From: Photorhabdus cinerea
GTDB lineage: Bacteria; Pseudomonadota; Gammaproteobacteria; Enterobacterales; Enterobacteriaceae
DNA length: 64,000 nt
Direction: 5' to 3'
Assembly (NCBI RefSeq): GCF_011189575.1
Contig: NZ_PUJW01000023.1
Coordinates: 1 to 64,000, forward strand
Part shown: piece after piece, positions 44,889 through 51,411 of the stretch
Position numbering within the stretch: the first letter of the stretch is position 1
Layout: each line of letters opens with the position of its first letter
Notes under the pieces: generated by a model
What the model was told of the DNA's origin: nothing
The model's input: the letters and a program-made list of their open reading frames with translations, nothing else
The model's database searches: none
Program-made: the position numbers and the translations under genes

Positions 44889-45794
44889 TTACCGAACGGT
44901 TAAGATTGCCGGACGAATAAAACCGTGATTTTTGTCCAGTAACGCCTTTGCTTGTTGAGCATCTATGCCTGCCAGAATCATCACAATGGCGGTTTTACAA
45001 TGTCCATCACATTCAGCTAATGCTCGCTCAGCTTGTTCACGGTTGCATTCTGTAGCGGCCATAATGATATTTTTCTGCCTTTCAACCAGCTTGGCATTTG
45101 TCGCTTCTACATCCACCATCAGGTTGCCGTAAACTTTACCTGTGCGGATCATAGCACCGGTGGTCAGCATATTCAGGATCAGCTTTTGTGCAGTACCCGC
45201 TTTCATGCGTGATGAACCGGTGACAATTTCAGGTCCAACGACAGGTGTGATAGCAATATCGGCGGCCTGTGTCATGGGGCTGTCAGGGTTACAACTGATA
45301 CAGGCGACGGTGGCGCCAACTGATTTCGCATACTCCATTGCACCCAATACATAAGGTGTACGACCACTTGCGGCAATACCAACCAGTACATCTTTTGAGT
45401 TAAAGTGTAGCGCCTTAAGATCGTTTGCGCCCAGTTGCCGGTTATCTTCTGCATTTTCAACGGCCCTTAAGATGGCCTGATGCCCTCCGGCAATCAAGCC
45501 AACCACTTGTTCCGGTCTGGTGCCATAAGTGGGGGGGCATTCACTGGCATCCAGAATCCCTAACCGGCCTGATGTACCGGCACCGCTATAAATTAAACGG
45601 CCTCCCTGATGGAAAGCTTCGGCAATTTTATCTACTGTTTCCGCGACTTGCGGCAAAGTTTGCTCTACGGCCAGTGCGACTTTTTTATCTTCATCATTAA
45701 TGAGTTTTAGCATTTCAAGGGTTGGCAAAGTATCAATGTTGGCGCTGGCTGGGTTGCAGCTTTCGGTGACCATATTGTTGAGATTGATTTTCAT
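44889..45794 (-). CDS. murQ: N-acetylmuramic acid 6-phosphate etherase
   Basis: MurQ cleaves the lactyl ether of MurNAc 6-phosphate to give GlcNAc 6-phosphate and lactate during cell-wall recycling. The 301-residue SIS-domain protein has RLIYSGAGTSGRLGILDASE, CPPTYGTRPE, GIAASGRTPYVLG and TGSSRMKAGTAQKLILNM, all conserved with E. coli. No murR repressor gene is adjacent. Confidence 0.96.
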   Translation of the reverse strand: MKINLNNMVTESCNPASANIDTLPTLEMLKLINDEDKKVALAVEQTLPQVAETVDKIAEAFHQGGRLIYSGAGTSGRLGILDASECPPTYGTRPEQVVGLIAGGHQAILRAVENAEDNRQLGANDLKALHFNSKDVLVGIAASGRTPYVLGAMEYAKSVGATVACISCNPDSPMTQAADIAITPVVGPEIVTGSSRMKAGTAQKLILNMLTTGAMIRTGKVYGNLMVDVEATNAKLVERQKNIIMAATECNREQAERALAECDGHCKTAIVMILAGIDAQQAKALLDKNHGFIRPAILTVR

Positions 45795-46189
45795 ATTGTG
45801 TTCCTGATGGAATATTCTTGAAATGATAAATAGTTATTTACTCTTCTTTGTCATAAAGAGCAAATTTGGCCATGAATCAGGAAATACGAGTCGGTTCAAT
45901 AGAATTCTTTTTTAGCTAAAGTAAGGTGAATATTTAGATGAATTATCCAAAAATATTTTTCGATATTTATCACATTTATTAAATAAATAAAAGATTTATC
46001 AATCAAATAAATAAGACATATTAAATTTTTTATTATATCTTAATTTTATAATAATTTTATGAAACGATTAATTTATTTGTCTTTATTATTTCTTAGGCAG
46101 CGGAGAAAATGAAAATGCTAAAAATCTGCGTTGTATAGGAAATAAAGGTTATAATAAGACTATATTGAGGGAAATAAAAATAACTGTGA
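45795..46189. other. Intergenic region upstream of murQ
   Basis: About 395 very AT-rich bases holding the murQ promoter and the left edge of the effector island. TCACA at 45970-45974 has only a weak partner half-site, so no CRP site is called. No gene is seen. Confidence 0.4.
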
Positions 46190-46251
46190 GGATGAGTTGT
46201 TTCTACGATTATTAAAGTAATCAGTATATTAGTATGGATATAAGTATGAAT
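46190..46251 (+). pseudogene. Fossil of a candidate effector C-terminus
   Basis: Bases from about 46199 to 46230 can be read VVSTIIKVIS and match the last residues (IVSTIIKVINV) of the candidate effector at 46910-47623, including the DNA around them. The part further left is degraded and frame-shifted. As in the intact unit, it is followed at once by a gene for the small membrane protein family. It is the left trace of an older effector-immunity unit. Confidence 0.65.
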
Positions 46252-46386
46252 ATGAATAAAAAAATTTTTAGTAGAGGGTGGTTTAAAGCACTTTTTCTAA
46301 TGTGGTTTAAGGATTTTTTTTGGTTAACGATATCTGTAATAGTTATTTTTGTTTCTTTATATATAAGTCAAAAGAGTAAAGGTTAA
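46252..46386 (+). CDS. Short membrane protein, truncated immunity-family paralogue
   Basis: The 44-residue peptide starts MNKKIFSRGWFKALFLMWFK and continues into one hydrophobic segment. It matches the first two dozen residues of the 69-residue proteins at 47620 and 47981, but ends early after its first membrane segment. In-frame ATGs at 46234 and 46246 are possible starts. The one at 46252 aligns with the paralogues. It may be a decayed copy or a functional short form. Confidence 0.6.
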   Translation: MNKKIFSRGWFKALFLMWFKDFFWLTISVIVIFVSLYISQKSKG

Positions 46387-46411
46387 GCATTAAACATATA
46401 TATTTATAAGG

Positions 46412-46880
46412 CTTTACTCGATTTACATATTTATTTTATGGAATGGATTTTGCTATATCAGTTTTTATGGAATGGAATTTAAAATATTTTTCTCGTTTTT
46501 TATCTTTATCATACTTATAAAGAAAGTCGTTATTTTAGTGTTATACAGTACCAACTGTTGGCTCTCCGAATTTATTTAACGTTCTGCTATTATATAATAG
46601 ACATGGCTATTTATTATGTAATATAGTGTTAGACTCTAATTCTTAATGATTAATGGGTCTAACCGTATGGACGATAGAGAACTGTTATTACAACAACTGG
46701 ATAATGCATTAGTGAATAGTCCAGTAGTTTCAGAGGAGAAATTGGCATTAATGATGATGTTATGTTTTCAATTGATGTCGTCAACTGAAACTCATATGAT
46801 CAATATGAGAGCTTCAGATGGTCGTACTCTTTCACTTAAATTGGAAATATCGTCCGTTAAACACTGATGTGACGATTTTT
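46412..46880 (+). repeat. Repeat A, left copy (leader DNA plus 66-residue gene)
   Basis: About 470 bases are repeated in the same orientation at 48832-49303. The copies share an AT-rich upstream region of about 250 bases, including TTAACGTT and CTATTATATAATAGACATGG, and then the whole 66-codon gene and about 13 bases after its stop. The gene is more conserved than the upstream part. Different effector genes follow the two copies, so the repeat acts as a conserved header. Confidence 0.88.
46667..46867 (+). CDS. 66-residue conserved header protein of the effector island, copy 1
   Basis: The peptide starts MDDRELLLQQLDNALVNSPV and is mostly helical and soluble, with a methionine-rich centre (ALMMMLCFQLMSS) and a basic C-terminus. 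I do not recognise a family. An ATG seven codons upstream is not in frame with an equivalent in the second copy, so the common ATG at 46667 is used. It differs from copy 2 at six positions and precedes a candidate effector by 42 bases. A role as adaptor, chaperone or Hcp-binding partner is a guess from position. Confidence 0.72.
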   Translation: MDDRELLLQQLDNALVNSPVVSEEKLALMMMLCFQLMSSTETHMINMRASDGRTLSLKLEISSVKH

Positions 46881-46909
46881 GACGAATTGGTTTTTTAGGA
46901 AAATAAAAA

Positions 46910-47623
46910 ATGGCAGACTATATTGAACATTATATAAGAATGAAACTTGAGGCTGACCGAATTCTGGCTTTAAGGCTAGAAAAGGCTGTTGATGGAGTAA
47001 GAGAAGTAGCGGAAGATACAGTAAATACAATGGAAGATGGGTTCGATAGATTCGTCAGGAGAGGGTCATATTTCTTTGATGGTTATCGTGATATAAATGA
47101 TAAAATAAATAGTGAAGATGAGAGGTTTATTTCGGCTGTATGGAGTATGGTCAAAGGACGAAATGTTATAAAGGAAATAACAAAGGTGTTTTCTGAAGAG
47201 TTATTAAAGAACCAAGGTGATGAAGATAAAGAAAGGATATATATTAAGTTAGTGGAAAAGTCATTAAATTTTTCATCAACATTCGTGGCATCTAGAACTG
47301 CAAAAAACTCTATAGCTACTGCGGTAGCAGAGGTTATATATCAATCTTTAATTATGAATGTGATTATAAGGGAAGGTATTAGAAGATATGGTAATGTTAT
47401 TCTAACGGCTTTTCAATCATATGGTCTTTTTGAAAAAGCTGCTGTGTCAGCAGATAAATTAAAGAGGGAGCACCCGTATTTTTACTGGGTTTTGTATAGT
47501 AAGAGACTGGAAATGCTATATTTTTTAGTTGAACCAGGATTGTCAAAAGGCGTTGGTCTTATTGGAACAAAAAGCAGTGAAGATGATATTGTTTCTACAA
47601 TTATCAAAGTAATTAATGTATGA
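46910..47623 (+). CDS. Candidate T6SS effector, 237 residues
   Basis: The protein begins MADYIEHYIRMKLEADRILA. Its N-terminal half is charged and helical (residues 1-120). Moderately hydrophobic helices follow at about 135-165, then an aromatic stretch at about 187-210. No signal peptide or enzyme motif is visible. It is preceded by the 66-residue gene and its TGA overlaps the ATG of a small two-helix membrane protein gene (ATGA), a classic toxin-immunity arrangement. An orphan hcp lies nearby. An inner-membrane-acting, possibly pore-forming, Hcp-dependent effector like Serratia Ssp6 is my inference, not a recognised homology. Confidence 0.6.
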   Translation: MADYIEHYIRMKLEADRILALRLEKAVDGVREVAEDTVNTMEDGFDRFVRRGSYFFDGYRDINDKINSEDERFISAVWSMVKGRNVIKEITKVFSEELLKNQGDEDKERIYIKLVEKSLNFSSTFVASRTAKNSIATAVAEVIYQSLIMNVIIREGIRRYGNVILTAFQSYGLFEKAAVSADKLKREHPYFYWVLYSKRLEMLYFLVEPGLSKGVGLIGTKSSEDDIVSTIIKVINV

Positions 47624-47829
47624 GTAAAAAATTTTTTAGTAAGGCATGGTTCAAGGATCTTTTTTTAATATGGTTTAAGGATCTCTTGTGGGAGGTGATT
47701 CCTTTTGGGATTATTGTTATTTGGGCATTTATATCTGGTATATTTTTTCCAGACATATGGTTTAGTTTAACCTTGGTTGGTATTTTTGTTGTTTTCATTG
47801 CTATGTGGTTTATTGGTAAACGTTGTTAA
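47620..47829 (+). CDS. Candidate immunity protein, 69-residue membrane protein, copy 1
   Basis: The product starts MSKKFFSKAWFKDLFLIWFK and has two predicted membrane segments (about residues 23-42 and 48-65) separated by FFPDIW. The gene overlaps the effector stop by four bases. The first 24 residues are almost identical to the protein at 47981, while the membrane part has diverged. That is the pattern expected when the variable part sets specificity. Immunity function is inferred from coupling and topology. Confidence 0.62.
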   Translation: MSKKFFSKAWFKDLFLIWFKDLLWEVIPFGIIVIWAFISGIFFPDIWFSLTLVGIFVVFIAMWFIGKRC

Positions 47830-47889
47830 GCATATATAAATATATATGCTTATCTTAGTTTGTTTTTAGTAAATGTTATAGGTGTCTGA

Positions 47890-47964
47890 CATTATGTTAT
47901 CCTAGTATATAGATTTGTATTTAAGAAGTACTTTTTCATTCTGCATCATTTTATTATTGTTTAT
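47890..47964 (-). pseudogene. Fossil of an orphan hcp 3' end
   Basis: Read on the minus strand from 47964, the bases encode INNNKMMQNEKVLLKYKSIY, then a stop, then DNIM. This matches INNNEMMPYEKVLLKYRSIS and WDHV of the intact orphan Hcp (48219-48698). Weaker similarity continues to about 47840 on the left. The rest of the gene is gone. The fossil lies after immunity copy 1 exactly as the intact hcp lies after copy 2, showing a tandem duplication of an immunity-hcp segment. Confidence 0.82.
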
Positions 47965-47980
47965 CGAATGCGATTAGTAT

Positions 47981-48190
47981 ATGAGTAAAAAACTTTTTAG
48001 TAAGGCATGGTTCAAGGATCTTTTTTTAATATGGTTTAAGGATCTCTTGTGGAGCACAATTCCTTTTATGGTGATTATATCTTGGTCGGCTATGGCTGCA
48101 GGTTTTTTTCCAGATATGTGGGGTCGATTGACATTATTGGGTATTGTTGTTGTTACTATTTTTGTTTTTTTGCGTATTAGTAAGAGTTAA
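47981..48190 (+). CDS. Candidate immunity protein, 69-residue membrane protein, copy 2
   Basis: The 69-residue product shares the first 24 residues with copy 1 except for one position, then diverges through two membrane segments around the shared FFPD motif. No effector gene precedes it. An hcp fossil does. It may be an orphan immunity gene kept against effectors of relatives. The upstream DNA is similar to that before copy 1 only for a few bases, so how it is translated is unclear. Confidence 0.6.
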   Translation: MSKKLFSKAWFKDLFLIWFKDLLWSTIPFMVIISWSAMAAGFFPDMWGRLTLLGIVVVTIFVFLRISKS

Positions 48191-48218
48191 GCATATATAT
48201 GCTTAACTCGGTTTGTTT

Positions 48219-48698
48219 TTAATAAATTCTATCGTCCCATATACTATAGGCTGATGTACCTGCGATTACGTGATCCCAGGATATGGATCTGTATTTGAGA
48301 AGGACCTTTTCATACGGCATCATTTCATTATTATTTATCGAATTCGGATAGGTGCAAGACAGGTCAACAACGCTTGCTTCTGTTAATTTGACCTCATAAA
48401 AAAGTTCTAACTGACCAGCGGTGTTTGTTCTATAAAAGAGAAAAATCGCATTCAGTAGTTCGTTTGAAGAGATTGCGACTGATAATAATGGGGATGATTT
48501 ATCTACAGGTTTGATGAACTGAATCGGGTGATGATCGATATGTTGTTCTCGAGTTAGCATGTGATTTAAACTCAAGACCTGTATTTGATCTTCGTGCCCC
48601 TTTTGGTATCGGTTTCCTATAGAGTCCAGAGTTGAACAACCAGCAGAAATTAAACCTTGTTTCTTACCGTTTAACGATAAGTAAATCATATAAGACAT
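48219..48698 (-). CDS. hcp: Orphan T6SS tube protein Hcp
   Basis: The 159-residue protein is an Hcp of the enterobacterial type, with MIYLSLNGKKQGLISAGCST at residues 4-23, then YQKGHEDQIQVLSLNH, DKSSPLLSVAISSNELL and a C-terminal SWDHVIAGTSAYSIWDDR. It is clearly different from the Hcp next to the main cluster. Orphan hcp genes in enteric bacteria are often linked to small Hcp-carried effectors, and this one lies inside an effector-immunity island but on the opposite strand. It ends 29 bases from immunity copy 2. A convergent arrangement means its own promoter lies at about 48700-48830. Confidence 0.92.
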   Translation of the reverse strand: MSYMIYLSLNGKKQGLISAGCSTLDSIGNRYQKGHEDQIQVLSLNHMLTREQHIDHHPIQFIKPVDKSSPLLSVAISSNELLNAIFLFYRTNTAGQLELFYEVKLTEASVVDLSCTYPNSINNNEMMPYEKVLLKYRSISWDHVIAGTSAYSIWDDRIY

Positions 48699-48831
48699 AA
48701 ATAATTACCATACAAGTGCTTTGTCTAAACGACCTGAAGCTATTTGCCTAGGCTACGGAAGTATAACTGTAGCATTAGAATATAAAAAAACTAATAGTTC
48801 AATATCGAATTTATTTCCCAAATCACGAAGG

Positions 48832-49303
48832 ATTTACTCGATTTACATATTTATTTTATGGAATGGATTGTGCTGTAGCAGTTCTTAGAAAACGAAATTT
48901 AAAATATTCCAATCGCTTTATATTTATCATTATCATACTTATAAATTAGGCGTTATTTTCGTATTATGCAGCACCAGCTTCGGGTACTCCGCGTTTATTT
49001 AACGTTTTGCTATTATATAATAGACATGGCTATTTCTTATGTAATATAGTGTTGTACTCTAATTCTTAATAATTAATGGGTTTAACCGTATGGACGAGAG
49101 AGAACAGTTATTACAACAACTAGATAATGCATTAGTGAATAGCCCGTTAGTTTCAGAGGAAAAACTGGCATTAATGATGATGCTATGTTTTCAATTGATG
49201 TCGTCAACTGAAACTCATATGATCAATATGAGAGCTTCAGATGGTCGTACTCTTTCACTCCAATTGGGAATACCGTCCGTTAAACACTGATGTGACGATT
49301 TTT
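48832..49303 (+). repeat. Repeat A, right copy (leader DNA plus 66-residue gene)
   Basis: Second copy of the approximately 470-base direct repeat at 46412-46880. The start (TTTACTCGATTTACATATTT) and the gene are nearly identical. The 100 bases before the gene show more changes. The repeats are in the same orientation 2.4 kb apart, so recombination between them could delete or amplify the DNA in between. Confidence 0.88.
49090..49290 (+). CDS. 66-residue conserved header protein of the effector island, copy 2
   Basis: This 66-residue protein is 60/66 identical to copy 1. Changes are at positions 3, 6, 20, 58, 60 and 62, so the centre is invariant. It precedes a different effector unit by 43 bases. 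Retention of the same header ahead of unrelated genes suggests that it works with a common element, for example Hcp or the secretion apparatus, and not with one toxin. Family unknown. Confidence 0.72.
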   Translation: MDEREQLLQQLDNALVNSPLVSEEKLALMMMLCFQLMSSTETHMINMRASDGRTLSLQLGIPSVKH

Positions 49304-49333
49304 TATTTTAAGAATATTAGAGGAAGTTTCACG

Positions 49334-49771
49334 ATGACATATAGAAAATACAACCCCTCTTGGGAAGGTGAGATGGGGGATTTCCTGAGAGGTCATGTTG
49401 GGACTAATCAATTAAAACCCCAACATGAGTTCTTTGATGCTATTGGTCTTGAGAAGCAGTTAAGAGAGAATGACGTTTATATTGCCCTGCTATCATTAGA
49501 AGAAGCGAAAAATGTTTTGGAAGATATTGATTCGCCAAAACCCCAAAGCCCATTTATGAAGAAAGTGTTCTCAGTCGCAGATCCAATATCATCATATGCA
49601 GGTAATATACATGATGCTTTTGACTTTACAAATGTAGTAATAGAGTTTAAAAGATTAGGTATTAAAGCCACAGAGTATGTTGGCAGAATGGTGAAAAATA
49701 TATTAAAATTTCAGGTCATGCAGGCGTTAGAAAGATTATTACTGCTTCAAGGTACAAAGCTTCTAACATGA
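49334..49771 (+). CDS. Candidate effector subunit A, 145 residues
   Basis: The ATG at 49334 has a strong GAGGAAG ribosome site eight bases upstream. The 145-residue product begins MTYRKYNPSWEGEMGDFLRG, is soluble and helical, and has an FSVADPISSYAG segment near the middle. No family is recognised. It overlaps the next gene by four bases (ATGA). The two may form a two-part toxin, or may derive from one longer effector whose membrane domain became a separate frame. Confidence 0.55.
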   Translation: MTYRKYNPSWEGEMGDFLRGHVGTNQLKPQHEFFDAIGLEKQLRENDVYIALLSLEEAKNVLEDIDSPKPQSPFMKKVFSVADPISSYAGNIHDAFDFTNVVIEFKRLGIKATEYVGRMVKNILKFQVMQALERLLLLQGTKLLT

Positions 49772-50202
49772 AGATAATATCTATGGGGATAGGACAACAA
49801 GGATTAAATAGTGGCATAGTTAAGGGAATAAAATTCAGTATATTATTTTCCGCAGCTTATCGAACGGTTGAACTTATATTTAAGGACGAATACAAACTGG
49901 CTGATTTCTTAGGTAATATTGCGGTAGATCTGGCTAAGACAGCAGTAGCAGCCTTTGTTTCTTGGACTATTGGGTCTTTGGTAATGATCACATTTGCCGC
50001 TGGTGCTAGCGTAATTTTTGTAGCCGGTGTTGTGGTTGGTGTAGGTTTTATAACGGTATACGAACTTAATGTTTTGGATACAAAATTCAAAATTAGCGAA
50101 ACTATTATTAATTTAATTAAAAAAGAAATGGAGAGAAAACCGAGAATACCAGAAGCTAATTTCAATCAATTTCTTCATAATTGGGGTCGTTATGGAAAAT
50201 AA
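49768..50202 (+). CDS. Candidate membrane-active effector subunit B, 144 residues
   Basis: The product has a long small-residue-rich hydrophobic hairpin at about residues 56-95 (LAKTAVAAFVSWTIG, then FAAGASVIFVAGVVVGVG). Next comes YELNVLDTKFKISETI and a basic C-terminal helix. Glycine- and alanine-rich hairpins of this sort occur at the C-terminus of pore-forming toxins, including colicin-like and T6SS membrane effectors. That is a resemblance in pattern, not an identified homology. It overlaps the upstream gene by four bases and the downstream gene by 11. Confidence 0.55.
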   Translation: MKIISMGIGQQGLNSGIVKGIKFSILFSAAYRTVELIFKDEYKLADFLGNIAVDLAKTAVAAFVSWTIGSLVMITFAAGASVIFVAGVVVGVGFITVYELNVLDTKFKISETIINLIKKEMERKPRIPEANFNQFLHNWGRYGK

Positions 50203-50594
50203 AAGAAAGATTGTACGCATTATCGGTGCTCTTGCTATTTTTATTTTAACGTTAGTGTCTTTCTTCTTTTCAGGAAATGATTTGATCTCTTTAGTTAAAA
50301 TGGATGAGAAAATAACATTTTCGAGCAGTGTATTTATTGTATTTTGTTCTTTTCCTTTAATTTCTTATGCTATATTTTTTATTGTTTTTGTTAATGTAAC
50401 TGGTTATTATCCTAAATATCATGATGGTTTTGTGAAATATTTAGGTTCGATATGGGTTTTTTTGTTTTTTTTTTAGTTTTCCCACATCTTTATATGTGAA
50501 TTATAAATTAAGAAGTGATAATTATTTGGTATGTCCAAGGATATCCTGGATGTCGCCTAATACCTATGTAAAAGATGTTAAGTTGTGTGATTAA
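50192..50594 (+). pseudogene. Immunity-like membrane protein gene split at a run of ten T
   Basis: The first frame (50192-50476) encodes 94 residues starting MENKRKIVRIIGALAIFILT with three hydrophobic segments, and ends in a stop right after a T tract. In the next frame the sequence continues FSFPTSLYVNYKLRSDNYLV and on to TYVKDVKLCD, stopping at 50594. This tail is nearly identical to the intact paralogue at 50596-51009. A one-base change in the T tract would restore a protein of about 133 residues. It is either a phase-variable gene, a true break, or a homopolymer sequencing error. Confidence 0.8.
50465..50474 (+). repeat. Homopolymer of ten T at the frame break
   Basis: A run of ten T follows seven T and one G within the immunity-like gene. 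The intact paralogue has only a seven-base T run in the equivalent place. Runs of this length are prone to slipped-strand errors in replication and in sequencing. Confidence 0.9.
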
Positions 50595-50595
50595 T

Positions 50596-51009
50596 ATGAG
50601 CGAGATAGCCATAGATAATAAAAGAAAAATAATACACATTATTTGCGCGATTTTCATATTGTCTTTGATGTCGTTTTCTATGTATATAGTAAGTGAATAT
50701 TTGCTTTCGTTGATTTTAATGGATGAAAAAATAACATTTTCAGGTAGTGTTATGATATTTTTTTCATTTCCTTTTGTTTTTTATTTTGTGGTCTCGGCTG
50801 TTTATCTTTCTTTAGCAAAGTGTTTTCCAAAACACTATGACACCTGTGCAAAATATTTATTTGTGATAACGACTGCTTCAGTTTTTTTGAGTTTTCCCGT
50901 CTCCTTCTATGTGGACTATAAACTGAAAAGTGATAATTATTTGGTATGTCCAAGAATATCCTGGATGTCCCCAAATACCTATGTAAAAGATATTAAGCTA
51001 TGTGACTAA
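50596..51009 (+). CDS. Immunity-like membrane protein, intact paralogue, 137 residues
   Basis: The ATG at 50596 follows the restored stop of the previous copy by one base. The 137-residue product has an N-terminal IDNKRKIIHIICA segment, three to four hydrophobic segments, and a conserved tail SDNYLVCPRISWMSPNTYVK. It is paralogous to the split gene before it. As the last gene of a compact four-gene unit after a candidate membrane toxin, it is best explained as an inner-membrane immunity protein. No family is recognised. Confidence 0.6.
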   Translation: MSEIAIDNKRKIIHIICAIFILSLMSFSMYIVSEYLLSLILMDEKITFSGSVMIFFSFPFVFYFVVSAVYLSLAKCFPKHYDTCAKYLFVITTASVFLSFPVSFYVDYKLKSDNYLVCPRISWMSPNTYVKDIKLCD

Positions 51010-51012
51010 TAT

Positions 51013-51095
51013 TATTGCTTGATTGACCTTAGCCATTTTATCTATTACTTATCGGAAGAGGCATTGTTACTGAACTTTTGAAATTGATTTTCATA
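51013..51095 (-). pseudogene. Fossil of a murP/murQ junction
   Basis: On the minus strand, an ATG at 51094 starts MKIN like murQ, but the bases then match the very end of murQ, the murQ-murP spacer and the murP start (ATG at 51036, MAKVNQ compared with MAKINQ). Over 57 bases I count 12 differences from 44844-44900. Nearly all of murQ is deleted and murP is lost after a few codons. It abuts the last gene of the effector island, so the island is bracketed by murPQ on the left and this relic on the right. Confidence 0.82.
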
Positions 51096-51411
51096 AGATG
51101 AATTTCTGACAGACTCATGTCACAGGGGGCATAATAATTTGGATAGGAAAATACCTAAAAATCGGAAAATTTATTATCTTCAATACATCTTATTTAAGTG
51201 GATTACTTACTCATTTATCTTAGAGAATAGACGGAATGTATGGTAACAAATGTAATGCTGTATATGTCGCTAACGTTTTTATAATAAATTAATTGATCAA
51301 CTTATAATTGTTGTTTAATCTCTATTTAATCAAATTTAGTTTAAATAAATTAGTTTATTTATGAAATAGTAACGTAAGAAAATATGCAAAATAAACCTGA
51401 ACGGTGGAGAT
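51096..51411. other. Intergenic region upstream of the LysR gene
   Basis: About 315 AT-rich bases with no gene. It should contain the LysR-gene promoter. The first part may be further degraded murQ upstream DNA, but similarity is too weak to be sure. Confidence 0.35.

Noticed and set aside
45957..45978. Possible CRP site upstream of murQ
   Set aside because: Only one half-site (TCACA) is good and the partner half matches poorly, so it is not better than chance in such AT-rich DNA.
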